Origin: Burkholderia ambifaria AMMD
GTDB lineage: Bacteria; Pseudomonadota; Gammaproteobacteria; Burkholderiales; Burkholderiaceae
Length of the DNA: 64,000 nucleotides
Assembly: GCF_000203915.1 (NCBI RefSeq)
Contig: NC_008390.1
Location: 2,542,001-2,606,000 of the forward strand
Direction: 5' to 3'
The stretch's first letter is position 1, and each line of letters opens with the position of its first letter. Below, piece after piece: positions 1-7,187 of the stretch. Made by a program: the position numbers and the translations under genes. The notes below the pieces were generated by a model. It searched no databases, was not told the origin of the DNA, and worked only from the letters and a program-made list of their open reading frames with translations.

Positions 1-123
1 GATATGGATGTCGCCGAGACTGCCGCCGCAATGGGGTGCTCCGAAGGCAGCGTCAAGACGCACTGCTCGCGAGCCACTCATACCCTGGCACACGCGCTCA
101 AGGCCAAAGGAATCACGCTATGA
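1..123 (+). CDS. ECF-type RNA polymerase sigma factor, C-terminal end only
   Basis: Only the last 40 codons lie in the window. They encode a sigma-70 region 4 tail: a helix-turn-helix in which MDVAETAAAMGCSEGSVKTH would contact the -35 element, followed by a short basic helix and the stop. This pattern (VAET-A---GCSEGSVKTH) is typical of extracytoplasmic-function sigma factors. The stop overlaps the next start by four bases (ATGA), so the downstream DUF3619 gene is translationally coupled and may encode a regulatory partner. Regions 2 and 3 are outside the window, so the subgroup cannot be given. Confidence 0.85.
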   Translation, partial: DMDVAETAAAMGCSEGSVKTHCSRATHTLAHALKAKGITL

Positions 124-560
124 GCTCCGCTCCCGTAAATCGAGAATACGAATTCGCGCTGAAGGTCCGCCGCGCGCTGGACGAACGTGCCGCGGCGCTG
201 CCTGCCGCGACCACCGACCGTCTGGCCGTCGCGCGCCGGGCCGCGCTCGCGCGCAAGAAGCCGGAACCCGCGAGCGCGCCGGTGTTCGTGCCCGCCTTCG
301 CCGGTGCGGCCGGCGCATACGGCATGCCGCCCGCGAGCCATCCGCAGGCCAGCCGCCCGTCCGCGTCGCTCGCGCGCCGCCTGCTGCGCGCGTGGCCGCT
401 CGCGCTGCTGCTGGCGGGGCTCGTCGGCATCGCCTACTGGGAAGACATGCAGCGCACCGCCGAGCTCGCCGACATCGACGCGGCGATGCTCAGTGACGAC
501 CTGCCGCTCAACGCGTATCTCGATCACGGGTTCAACGCGTATCTTTCGCACGCACGCTAA
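120..560 (+). CDS. DUF3619 family membrane protein
   Basis: A 146-aa protein of the betaproteobacterial DUF3619 family. An N-terminal cytosolic part (NREYEFALKVRRALDE, then a basic, alanine-rich stretch) precedes one hydrophobic segment at about residues 83-102 and a short acidic C-terminal tail of presumed periplasmic location. The start ATG overlaps the sigma factor stop. A soluble N-terminus, one membrane helix and coupling to an ECF sigma gene suggest an anti-sigma-like role, but that is inferred from context; no characterised anti-sigma motif is visible. Confidence 0.75.
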   Translation: MSSAPVNREYEFALKVRRALDERAAALPAATTDRLAVARRAALARKKPEPASAPVFVPAFAGAAGAYGMPPASHPQASRPSASLARRLLRAWPLALLLAGLVGIAYWEDMQRTAELADIDAAMLSDDLPLNAYLDHGFNAYLSHAR

Positions 561-586
561 CAGACAATAACGAGGGGATCGCACGG

Positions 587-1351
587 GTGAATCAGAAACG
601 CGGCCTGGCCGTATTTTTCGGATGCGTGATCGCGATCGCCGTTTCCTACGTCGCCACCTACTCCCGATTCAACCCGCCCCCCGCGACGGTCTCCGCCGCG
701 GCCAGCAGCGCACCCGCGCCGACCTCGGCCGCCGCCGCGCTGTCCACCGAACTCGCCCCGCTGCCCCTGCCGCTGCCGGCCGCCAACGGCCCGCTGTCGT
801 GGGCGCGGCTGACGCCCGCACAACATGCGGCGCTCGCGCCGTTCGCCGATCAGTGGGACGGCTTCAGCGATGCGCGCAAGCGGAAATGGCTGAAGATCGC
901 ATCGCGTTTCGCGAAATTGACGCCGGATGAGCAAAAACACCTGCAGGACCGAATGTCCGAATGGGCGCGGATGACGCCCGAGCAGCGGCGCGTCGCACGC
1001 GAGAATTACCAGAGCGCGAAGGAGCTGTCCGCGCAGGCGCGCGAGCGCGCGTGGAAGGCCTACCAGCAATTGCCTGAAGAACAGAAGCAACGGCTCGCGG
1101 CGACCGAGCGCCGCCGCCGGCCGAGCGTCGTCAGCGCGCCGCCGACCGTCGCCGACCGCGATGTGCGCCGCCTCGTCAATTCGCACGACCATCCGGCGAG
1201 CAACGTCGCCGCCGTGCCGGTGCCCGCCTCGGCCAGTGCCGGCTTGCCGCCCGCGGCGTCCTCCACGTCCGGTACCGCGCCTGCCCCCGCACCGGCCGTC
1301 GTCACGCCGGTGTCGCCGGCCGACGCGCCGTCGATGTTCAAGGGTTCCTGA
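587..1351 (+). CDS. DUF3106 domain-containing protein
   Basis: A 254-aa protein starting at GTG 587, about 10 bases after a GAGGGG ribosome-binding sequence. An N-terminal hydrophobic signal or anchor (AVFFGCVIAIAVSYVATY) is followed by an Ala/Pro-rich segment. The DUF3106 core then shows repeated short motifs of the type LTPxEQ/MTPEQRRxAR separated by amphipathic helices, and the tail is again Ala/Pro-rich. The core is probably a periplasmic helical bundle; no enzymatic residues are evident. It lies 26 bp after DUF3619 and 6 bp before an RDD gene, so all four genes probably form one operon. The biological role is unknown. Confidence 0.75.
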   Translation: MNQKRGLAVFFGCVIAIAVSYVATYSRFNPPPATVSAAASSAPAPTSAAAALSTELAPLPLPLPAANGPLSWARLTPAQHAALAPFADQWDGFSDARKRKWLKIASRFAKLTPDEQKHLQDRMSEWARMTPEQRRVARENYQSAKELSAQARERAWKAYQQLPEEQKQRLAATERRRRPSVVSAPPTVADRDVRRLVNSHDHPASNVAAVPVPASASAGLPPAASSTSGTAPAPAPAVVTPVSPADAPSMFKGS

Positions 1352-1357
1352 TCGGCC

Positions 1358-1867
1358 GTGGCGAACGCCTCCGCACCCCAGGCCCCGGCCGTTGCCGCGC
1401 CGTCCGTGCGGCGGCGCCTCGCGGCGATGCTGTACGAAGCCGTGCTGCTGTTCGGCGTCGTGTTCTTCGCGGGCCTCGCGTTCAGTCTCGCGATGCAGCA
1501 GCGCAACGGGCTCGTCCATCACGACCTCCTCGCCGCGTGGATCGCGCTCGTCGTCGGCGCGTATTTCGTCTGGTTCTGGACCCACGGCGGCCAGACGCTG
1601 CCAATGAAGACCTGGCGGCTGCGGCTCGAATCGTCGAGCGGCCGGCCGCTGAGCGCCGCGCATGCGCTCGTCCGCTATGCGCTCGGCTGGCTGTGGTTCC
1701 TGCCGCCGCTCGCGCTGCATCCGCTGCTCGACCTGTCGGTGCCCGTCACGCTCGCGCTCGCCGCCGCATGGATCGTCGCGTGGGCCGGCGCCGCCCGCCT
1801 GCACGCCGATCGCCAGTTCCCGCACGACCGCCTCGCGCGCACGCGCGTCGTCGCGATTCCGCGCTGA
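1358..1867 (+). CDS. RDD family membrane protein
   Basis: A 169-aa integral membrane protein beginning at GTG 1358, seven bases after the DUF3106 stop. The sequence begins RRRLAAMLYEAVLLFGVVFF, a variant of the Arg-Asp-Asp helix that names the family, and continues with three to four hydrophobic segments and the typical WTHGGQTLPMKTWRLRL loop. RDD proteins are small polytopic membrane proteins, some linked to ion exchange, but substrates are mostly unknown. Context makes it the last gene of the ECF sigma cluster. Confidence is high for the family and low for any function. Confidence 0.8.
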   Translation: MANASAPQAPAVAAPSVRRRLAAMLYEAVLLFGVVFFAGLAFSLAMQQRNGLVHHDLLAAWIALVVGAYFVWFWTHGGQTLPMKTWRLRLESSSGRPLSAAHALVRYALGWLWFLPPLALHPLLDLSVPVTLALAAAWIVAWAGAARLHADRQFPHDRLARTRVVAIPR

Positions 1868-2045
1868 CGAGCTGACGCCCCGCGCGGTTCGTGCATCCGT
1901 CAGACGAAACCCGTCGAAACCGCCCGCAGCACCGCCCCGCGCGCCTTTCCCGATAGCGACAGGCCCGTCGGTTCGGCAGGTTGCACAACCCCGCCCCATT
2001 CACCGCTAAACACGCCGCGACGACAGTAATAAGAACGTCTCGTGA

Positions 2046-2063
2046 CTGTCACGGCATGGTCAC
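2046..2063 (+). promoter_or_regulatory. Candidate PhoB (Pho) box upstream of the plcP-like gene
   Basis: The 18 bases CTGTCACGGCATGGTCAC resemble the Pho-box arrangement of two CTGTCAT-like heptamers 11 bp apart. The first heptamer matches 6 of 7 positions, while the second (TGGTCAC) and the spacer match poorly. The site ends 46 bp before the chosen start. It is mentioned because the genes downstream look phosphate-linked. The match alone is weak, and the rest of the 1868-2109 gap holds nothing else I recognise. Confidence 0.3.
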
Positions 2064-2109
2064 GCCCACATGGCGCAATGCCGGTAATGTCAATCGGCGC
2101 GAGTCATGC

Positions 2110-3048
2110 ATGGGCCAGAAAACGTCCGCGACCTCCCTGTTCCGTCAACCGCTCGGCGCCCGCGCCGTCACCGCCTTCGTGTCCGGCTCGGCCGCAACCG
2201 ATGCCCTGTCGGCGCACGAGCCGCCGACCGCGCACGCGACGCAGCACGACGACCCCGAACCGTCCGCGCATCGTTATCGCACGATCTGGCTGTCCGACAT
2301 CCATCTCGGCTCCAGCGGCTGCCAGGCGCCGTACCTGCTCGACTTCCTGCGCCACAACGATTCGGAGTACCTGTACCTCGTCGGCGACATCATCGACGGC
2401 TGGCAGCTGAAGAAGGGCTGGTACTGGCCGCAGGCGCACAACGACGTGGTGCAGAAGGTCCTGCGCAAGGCACGCAAGGGCACGCAGGTGGTCTACATCC
2501 CGGGCAACCACGACGAAGGCGCGCGGCAGTTCTGCGACCTCGCGTTCGGCGACATCCAGGTGCGCGGCGAGGCATTTCACACGACGCTCGCGGGCAAGCG
2601 TCTGTGGATCGTGCACGGCGACCTGTTCGACGGCGTGATCCAGCACGCGAAATGGCTCGCATATCTCGGCGACACGCTCTACACGCTGATCCTCGTGCTG
2701 AACCGCTGGTTCAACCGGATCCGCAGCCGGCTCGGCTTCCAGTACTGGTCGCTGTCGCAGTACCTGAAGCACCAGGTGAAGAACGCGGTGAACTTCATCT
2801 CGCAGTTCGAGACCGTGATGACCGACGAAGCGCGCCGCCGCGGCTGCGACGGCGTCGTGTGCGGGCACATCCACAAGGCCGAGATCCGCGACATCGACGG
2901 CGTGCTGTACTGCAACGACGGCGACTGGGTCGAGAGCCTGTCCGCCCTCGTCGAAACGATGGAAGGCGAACTGAAGATCGTCTACTGGACGGCGATGCGC
3001 ACCGCGCCGTCCGCAGCCCCGTCGCGCAAGGCCAAGGCCACCGCCTGA
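2110..3048 (+). CDS. PlcP-like phospholipase C / LpxH-type metallophosphoesterase
   Basis: A 312-aa calcineurin-like metallophosphoesterase. The metal-binding motifs are all present: DIHLG (63-67), GDIIDG (92-97), GNHDE (132-136), HGD (169-171) and GHIH (252-255). Automatic annotation often calls such proteins UDP-2,3-diacylglucosamine diphosphatase, but blocks such as GWYWPQAHNDVVQK and YWSLSQ are those I associate with PlcP, the phospholipase C of rhizobia and marine bacteria that releases diacylglycerol from phospholipids under phosphate limitation. The neighbours (a GT4 glycosyltransferase and a diacylglycerol kinase) fit that reading. The ATG at 2110 was chosen; an in-frame ATG at 2056 is possible. 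The first 55 residues are low-complexity and unlike the catalytic domain. Confidence 0.7.
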   Translation: MGQKTSATSLFRQPLGARAVTAFVSGSAATDALSAHEPPTAHATQHDDPEPSAHRYRTIWLSDIHLGSSGCQAPYLLDFLRHNDSEYLYLVGDIIDGWQLKKGWYWPQAHNDVVQKVLRKARKGTQVVYIPGNHDEGARQFCDLAFGDIQVRGEAFHTTLAGKRLWIVHGDLFDGVIQHAKWLAYLGDTLYTLILVLNRWFNRIRSRLGFQYWSLSQYLKHQVKNAVNFISQFETVMTDEARRRGCDGVVCGHIHKAEIRDIDGVLYCNDGDWVESLSALVETMEGELKIVYWTAMRTAPSAAPSRKAKATA

Positions 3049-3077
3049 CACAACTCCACTTACAGGACACAGCCGCG

Positions 3078-4112
3078 ATGAAGATCATGATCGTCACCGA
3101 TGCATGGGAACCGCAGGTCAACGGCGTCGTGCGCACGCTCAAGAGCACCTCCCGCGAACTCACCGCGCTCGGCCACCGGGTCGAAATGCTGACGCCGCTG
3201 GAATTCCGCACGGTGCCCTGCCCGACCTACCCCGAGATCCGCCTGTCGATCCTGCCGTACCGCAAGCTGCGCGCGCGCATCGATGCGTTCGCACCCGACG
3301 CGCTGCACATCGCGACCGAAGGCCCGCTCGGCCTCGCCGCGCGACGCTATGCACGCTCGCGCAAGCTGCCGTACACGACCGCGTATCACACGCGCTTTCC
3401 GGAATACGTGCAGGCGCGCTTCGGCATCCCGCTGTCGGCGACCTACAAGTTCCTGCACTGGTTCCACGGGCCGTCGCTCGCGGTGATGGCGCCGACCCCG
3501 GTCGTGAAGCAGGATCTCGAGAAGTTCGGATTCACGAACGTCGTGCTGTGGACGCGCGGCGTCGATCTCGAGATCTTCCGGCCGATGGAGTCGAAGGTGC
3601 TCAACACCGCGCGGCCGATTTTCCTGTACGTGGGCCGCGTCGCGATCGAGAAGAATGTCGAGGCGTTCCTGCGTCTCGACCTGCCCGGCTCGAAGTGGGT
3701 CGCGGGCGAAGGCCCGGCGCTCGCCGAGCTGAAATCGCGCTATCCGGAAGCGAACTATCTCGGCGTACTGTCGCAAGCCGAGCTCGCCAAGGTGTATGCT
3801 GCGGCCGACGTGTTCGTATTCCCGAGTCGCACCGACACGTTCGGCCTCGTGCTGCTGGAGGCGCTCGCGTGCGGCACGCCGGTCGCCGCTTACCCCGTGA
3901 CGGGCCCGATCGACGTGCTCGGCGGGGGCGCTGCCGGCGCGATGCACGAAGACCTGCAGGAAGCCTGCCTCGAGGCGCTGAAGATCGAACGCGACACTGC
4001 CCGCGCGTGGGCCGAGCGCTTCTCGTGGCGCGCGGCGTCCGAGCAGTTCGCATCGCATCTGAAGCCGCTGCCAAAGACCGCGTACTCGCCCGCCGAAGGT
4101 GCCGCCGTTTGA
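3078..4112 (+). CDS. GT4 family glycosyltransferase (Agt/PimB-like)
   Basis: A 344-aa GT-B-fold glycosyltransferase. The N-terminal Rossmann domain opens with MKIMIVTDAWEPQVNGVVRT, typical of GT4 lipid glycosyltransferases, and contains HIATEGPLGLAARRYA and YHTRFPEYVQ. The C-terminal nucleotide-sugar domain has FLYVGRVAIEKNVEAFL and the EX7E-type region around FPSRTDTFGLVLLEALACG. The family transfers a sugar from a nucleotide donor to a lipid or polysaccharide acceptor. Between a PlcP-like enzyme and a diacylglycerol kinase, the likely acceptor is diacylglycerol, giving a phosphorus-free glycolipid; this is inference. It starts 29 bp after the phosphoesterase, and its stop overlaps the next start. 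Confidence 0.75.
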   Translation: MKIMIVTDAWEPQVNGVVRTLKSTSRELTALGHRVEMLTPLEFRTVPCPTYPEIRLSILPYRKLRARIDAFAPDALHIATEGPLGLAARRYARSRKLPYTTAYHTRFPEYVQARFGIPLSATYKFLHWFHGPSLAVMAPTPVVKQDLEKFGFTNVVLWTRGVDLEIFRPMESKVLNTARPIFLYVGRVAIEKNVEAFLRLDLPGSKWVAGEGPALAELKSRYPEANYLGVLSQAELAKVYAAADVFVFPSRTDTFGLVLLEALACGTPVAAYPVTGPIDVLGGGAAGAMHEDLQEACLEALKIERDTARAWAERFSWRAASEQFASHLKPLPKTAYSPAEGAAV

Positions 4113-4645
4113 AACGAGACCTGAACGACAAGACCCCCGACGCTGCCGCGACAGCGCAACTGCATCATCCGTTCGATGAAGAAGAGCCGCACGCCGATGC
4201 GGACGTGCACACGCACGAACCGCTCGGCCCCGACGATCGTCTGGCGCCGCTGCCGCCGAATCCGTACAAACGCCACCGCGGCATCACGCGCGCGTGGTAC
4301 GCGCTCAAGCATTCGCTGAACGGGTTTCGCGTCGCGATCCGCGAGGAGAGCGCATTTCGCCAGGAACTCACGCTCGCCGCGCTGATGCTGCCGATCGGTG
4401 CGTTCTCACCGGTCCCGGCCGCGTCGCGCGCGCTGCTGATCGCGTCGGTGCTGCTCGTGCTGATCGTCGAGCTGCTGAACTCGAGCGTCGAGGCCGCGAT
4501 CGATCGCATCTCGCTCGAACGCCACGAACTGTCGAAGCGCGCGAAGGACCTGGGCAGCGCGGCGGTCACGGTCGCGCTGTTCGCGTGCGTGACGACGTGG
4601 GGCTTCGTGCTCGGCCCGGTCGTCGCGCGCTGGCTCGGCTTCTAG
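4109..4645 (+). CDS. dgkA: Diacylglycerol kinase (DgkA type)
   Basis: A 178-aa protein. Its C-terminal 120 residues are a prokaryotic diacylglycerol kinase: NGFRVAIREESAFRQE, three membrane segments, and the catalytic signature ELLNSSVEAAIDRI followed by HELSKRAKDLGSAAV. It phosphorylates membrane diacylglycerol to phosphatidic acid. The start is a TTG at 4109 that overlaps the upstream TGA (TTGA) with GAAGGTG before it; no ATG precedes the conserved domain. The extra hydrophilic N-terminus of about 60 residues, rich in His and acidic residues, is longer than in E. coli DgkA (about 120 aa in total) and has no recognised function. Confidence 0.85.
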   Translation: MKRDLNDKTPDAAATAQLHHPFDEEEPHADADVHTHEPLGPDDRLAPLPPNPYKRHRGITRAWYALKHSLNGFRVAIREESAFRQELTLAALMLPIGAFSPVPAASRALLIASVLLVLIVELLNSSVEAAIDRISLERHELSKRAKDLGSAAVTVALFACVTTWGFVLGPVVARWLGF

Positions 4646-4659
4646 CGGCATCCGCGGCA

Positions 4660-4679
4660 GCACCGCCGTGCGGCGGTGC
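4660..4679 (+). terminator. Hairpin after the plcP-agt-dgkA set
   Basis: A perfect 8-bp stem (GCACCGCC / GGCGGTGC) with a 4-base loop lies 14 bp after the dgkA stop. No T-tract follows, so it may be a weak or Rho-assisted terminator. The rest of the 4646-4838 gap holds a TATAAT at 4739-4744 that may serve the TetR gene, without a good -35. Confidence 0.4.
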
Positions 4680-4838
4680 ACCATGCGGCGGGAACGCGCG
4701 GCGATCACGAAATGCGCCGTTGGCAGGAAACAGCGGTTTATAATCGTCCGCTAGACTTAGAACAGCAACCCGCGCCGGACGAATCTCGCAGCATCGATTG
4801 CAGCGCCCGCCAGTCCGGCACACACAGGGCCGGACGAC

Positions 4839-5594
4839 ATGGAAGCGAAACCTCCCCGCCGCACCCGCGAACGGATTCTCGAGTTGTCGTTGAAACTCTT
4901 CAACGAGATCGGCGAGCCGAACGTCACGACCACGACGATCGCCGAGGAAATGGAAATCAGTCCAGGCAACCTGTACTACCATTTCCGCAACAAGGACGAC
5001 ATCATCAACAGCATCTTCGCGCAGTTCGAGCAGCAGATCGAACGGCGGCTGCGCTTCCCCGAAGATCACCGTCCGACGATCGACGAGACCTGGTCGTACC
5101 TGCAGTACATGGCCGACTTCATGTGGACCTACCGGTTCCTGTATCGCGACCTCAACGACCTGCTCGCGCGCAACCGCACGCTCGAGACGCACTTCAAGCA
5201 GATCATCAGCCACAAGGTGCGCTTCGCGCACGACATGTGCGAACTGCTCGTGTCGGACGCCGAAATGGTCGCGACGCCGGCCGAGATCGAAGTCATCGCC
5301 ACCAACATGGCCGTGATCTCGACGTACTGGCTGTCGTATCAATACGTGATGCATCCGCGCAAGTACAACGATCAGGACGCGATCCGCGAAGAGCTGCACC
5401 AGGTGAGCATGCACGTGATCTCGGTGATGGCCCCGTACCTGCGCGGCCGTTCGCGCCAGCTGTTCGACGATCTCGTCTCCGGCAAGCTGCCCAAGCGCCA
5501 GTTCACCGACTACCTGCCGCCGCGCGACGGTTCGCCGCGCCCCGCCGGCAGCCCGGTCACCGCCAGACCCGCCGCGAAGGATACGAAACAATGA
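4839..5594 (+). CDS. TetR family transcriptional regulator
   Basis: A 251-aa regulator. The N-terminal DNA-binding domain is clear (RERILELSLKLFNEIGEPNV, then TTTTIAEEMEISPGNLYYHF with the recognition helix and the usual FRNKDD). The larger C-terminal ligand domain resembles the TetR subgroup with a WSYLQYMADFMWTYRFLYRDL core. The Pro-rich tail of about 30 residues is probably disordered. Its TGA overlaps the ATG of the LOG-family gene, so the two are coupled and the regulator may control that gene or itself. The ligand is unknown. Confidence 0.85.
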   Translation: MEAKPPRRTRERILELSLKLFNEIGEPNVTTTTIAEEMEISPGNLYYHFRNKDDIINSIFAQFEQQIERRLRFPEDHRPTIDETWSYLQYMADFMWTYRFLYRDLNDLLARNRTLETHFKQIISHKVRFAHDMCELLVSDAEMVATPAEIEVIATNMAVISTYWLSYQYVMHPRKYNDQDAIREELHQVSMHVISVMAPYLRGRSRQLFDDLVSGKLPKRQFTDYLPPRDGSPRPAGSPVTARPAAKDTKQ

Positions 5595-6175
5595 AGGCAG
5601 TGTGCGTTTACTGCGGCTCGTCGTCCGGCGTGCGGCCCGTCTATGCGGACGCCGCGCGCGCGTTCGGCCGCGCGCTCGTCGATGCGGACCTGACGCTTGT
5701 CTACGGCGGCGGCCGGGTCGGCCTGATGGGCGTGATCGCCGATGAAGTGATGGCGGCCGGCGGCCGTGCGGTCGGCGTGATCCCCGAGCTGCTCGTCGAC
5801 AAGGAAGTCGGTCATACCGGGCTGTCGGAGCTGCACGTCGTGCCCGACATGCACCACCGCAAGAAGATGATGGCCGACCTCGCCGACGCGTTCGTCGCGA
5901 TGCCCGGCGGCGCCGGCACGCTCGAGGAACTGTTCGAGGTCTATACGTGGGCGCAGCTCGGCTATCACCGCAAGCCCGTCGCGCTGTACAACATCGATTC
6001 GTTCTACGATCCGCTGATCGCGCTGCTGCGTCATACGGTCGACGAAGGCTTCATGCGTCCGACCTACTTCGACGCGCTGTGCATCGACGCCGAACCGGTC
6101 GCGCTGATCGATCAGCTGCGCCGCTACCAGCCGCCCGTCCGCGACAAGTGGGCGTCCGACGACGCGGCCAAGTAA
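5591..6175 (+). CDS. LOG family protein (nucleotide 5'-monophosphate phosphoribohydrolase type)
   Basis: A 194-aa protein of the TIGR00730/LOG family, which hydrolyses cytokinin riboside monophosphates or related nucleotides to free base and ribose phosphate. The diagnostic motif PGGAGTLEE lies at residues 105-113 and the nucleotide loop LVYGGGRVGLMG at about 37-48. Length is normal for the family. The start overlaps the TetR stop by four bases and an SDR follows after 22 bp, so the three probably form one transcript. In bacteria that do not interact with plants the true substrate is uncertain, possibly general nucleotide clean-up. Confidence 0.85.
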   Translation: MKAVCVYCGSSSGVRPVYADAARAFGRALVDADLTLVYGGGRVGLMGVIADEVMAAGGRAVGVIPELLVDKEVGHTGLSELHVVPDMHHRKKMMADLADAFVAMPGGAGTLEELFEVYTWAQLGYHRKPVALYNIDSFYDPLIALLRHTVDEGFMRPTYFDALCIDAEPVALIDQLRRYQPPVRDKWASDDAAK

Positions 6176-6197
6176 CGCTTACGGAGAGCCACGCGCG

Positions 6198-6959
6198 ATG
6201 CCCGCACTGTCCGATCGCAAGGCCGTCCTGATCACCGGCGCGAGCCGCGGCATCGGCCGCGCGACCGCCGTGCTCGCGGCCAAGCGCGGCTGGGACGTCG
6301 GCATCAACTACGCGCGCGACGCGGCCGCCGCCGAACTCACCGCGCGAGCCGTTCGCGACGCCGGCGCACGCGCGTGCGTCGTCGCCGGCGACGTCGCGAA
6401 CGAGGCGGACGTCGTCGCGATGTTCGACGCAGTCACGGCGGCGTTCGGCCGCCTCGACGCGCTCGTCAATAATGCGGGGATCGTCGCGCCGTCGATGCCG
6501 CTCGCCGACATGCCGGCCGACCGGCTGCGGCGGATGTTCGACACCAACGTGCTCGGCGCTTATCTATGCGCGCGCGAAGCCGCGCGCCGGCTGTCCACCG
6601 ACCGCGGCGGGCGCGGCGGCGCGATCGTCAACGTGTCGTCGATCGCGTCCCGGCTCGGTTCGCCGAACGAATACGTCGACTACGCGGGCTCGAAAGGCGC
6701 GGTCGATTCGCTGACGATCGGCCTGGCGAAGGAGCTCGGCCCGCACGGCGTGCGCGTCAACGCGGTGCGCCCGGGCCTGATCGAGACCGAAATTCATGCC
6801 AGCGGCGGCCAGCCGGGGCGCGCCGCGCGCCTCGGCGCGCAGACTCCGCTCGGCCGTGCGGGCGAAGCGCAGGAGATCGCCGAGGCGATCGTCTGGTTGC
6901 TTGGCGACGCGGCGTCATACACGACGGGCGCGCTGCTCGACATCGGCGGCGGACGATAA
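6198..6959 (+). CDS. SDR family NAD(P)-dependent oxidoreductase
   Basis: A 253-aa classical short-chain dehydrogenase. The cofactor motif TGASRGIG is at residues 13-20, NNAG at about 91-94, and the catalytic Ser-Tyr-Lys is intact with YAGSK (Tyr162, Lys166). The C-terminal region has the RVNAVRPGLIETE loop and ends in the usual GALLDIGGGR. The sequence is typical of 3-oxoacyl-ACP reductase or glucose dehydrogenase-like SDRs, but substrate cannot be read from sequence. It is the third gene of the TetR-LOG-SDR run. Confidence 0.85.
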   Translation: MPALSDRKAVLITGASRGIGRATAVLAAKRGWDVGINYARDAAAAELTARAVRDAGARACVVAGDVANEADVVAMFDAVTAAFGRLDALVNNAGIVAPSMPLADMPADRLRRMFDTNVLGAYLCAREAARRLSTDRGGRGGAIVNVSSIASRLGSPNEYVDYAGSKGAVDSLTIGLAKELGPHGVRVNAVRPGLIETEIHASGGQPGRAARLGAQTPLGRAGEAQEIAEAIVWLLGDAASYTTGALLDIGGGR

Positions 6960-7000
6960 TCGCCCCGCAGGCGCCCCGACGCGCCGACTGAACATTCTTC

Positions 7001-7038
7001 TGGTCACGACACCACAAATCTCCACAATATCGTGACCA
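7001..7038. repeat. 9-bp inverted repeat upstream of the ArnT-like gene
   Basis: TGGTCACGA at 7001-7009 is repeated as its exact complement TCGTGACCA at 7030-7038, with an AT-richer 20-base spacer. It lies between the SDR stop and the glycosyltransferase start. It could be a pair of operator half-sites about 28 bp apart centre to centre, or a long-loop hairpin. No named regulator is recognised. Confidence 0.5.
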
Positions 7039-7187
7039 TTTCAGTAAACATTCGTAACACTTCCATGCTCTACTAGCGCCAAGCCTGAAAACGGTCGGTC
7101 ATCCGGCTGTCTTTCTCGCATTGATGCGCCCCTTATTGGTTCCGGCCCATGTCGCCGGACCGGCTTGACCCGACCGAGATCTTTTCC

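Noticed and set aside
4739..4744. TATAAT before the TetR gene as part of a sigma-54 promoter (TTGGCA upstream)
   Set aside because: The spacing between TTGGCA and the TATAAT is 13 bp and the required GC at -12 is absent. It may be a plain -10 box at best.
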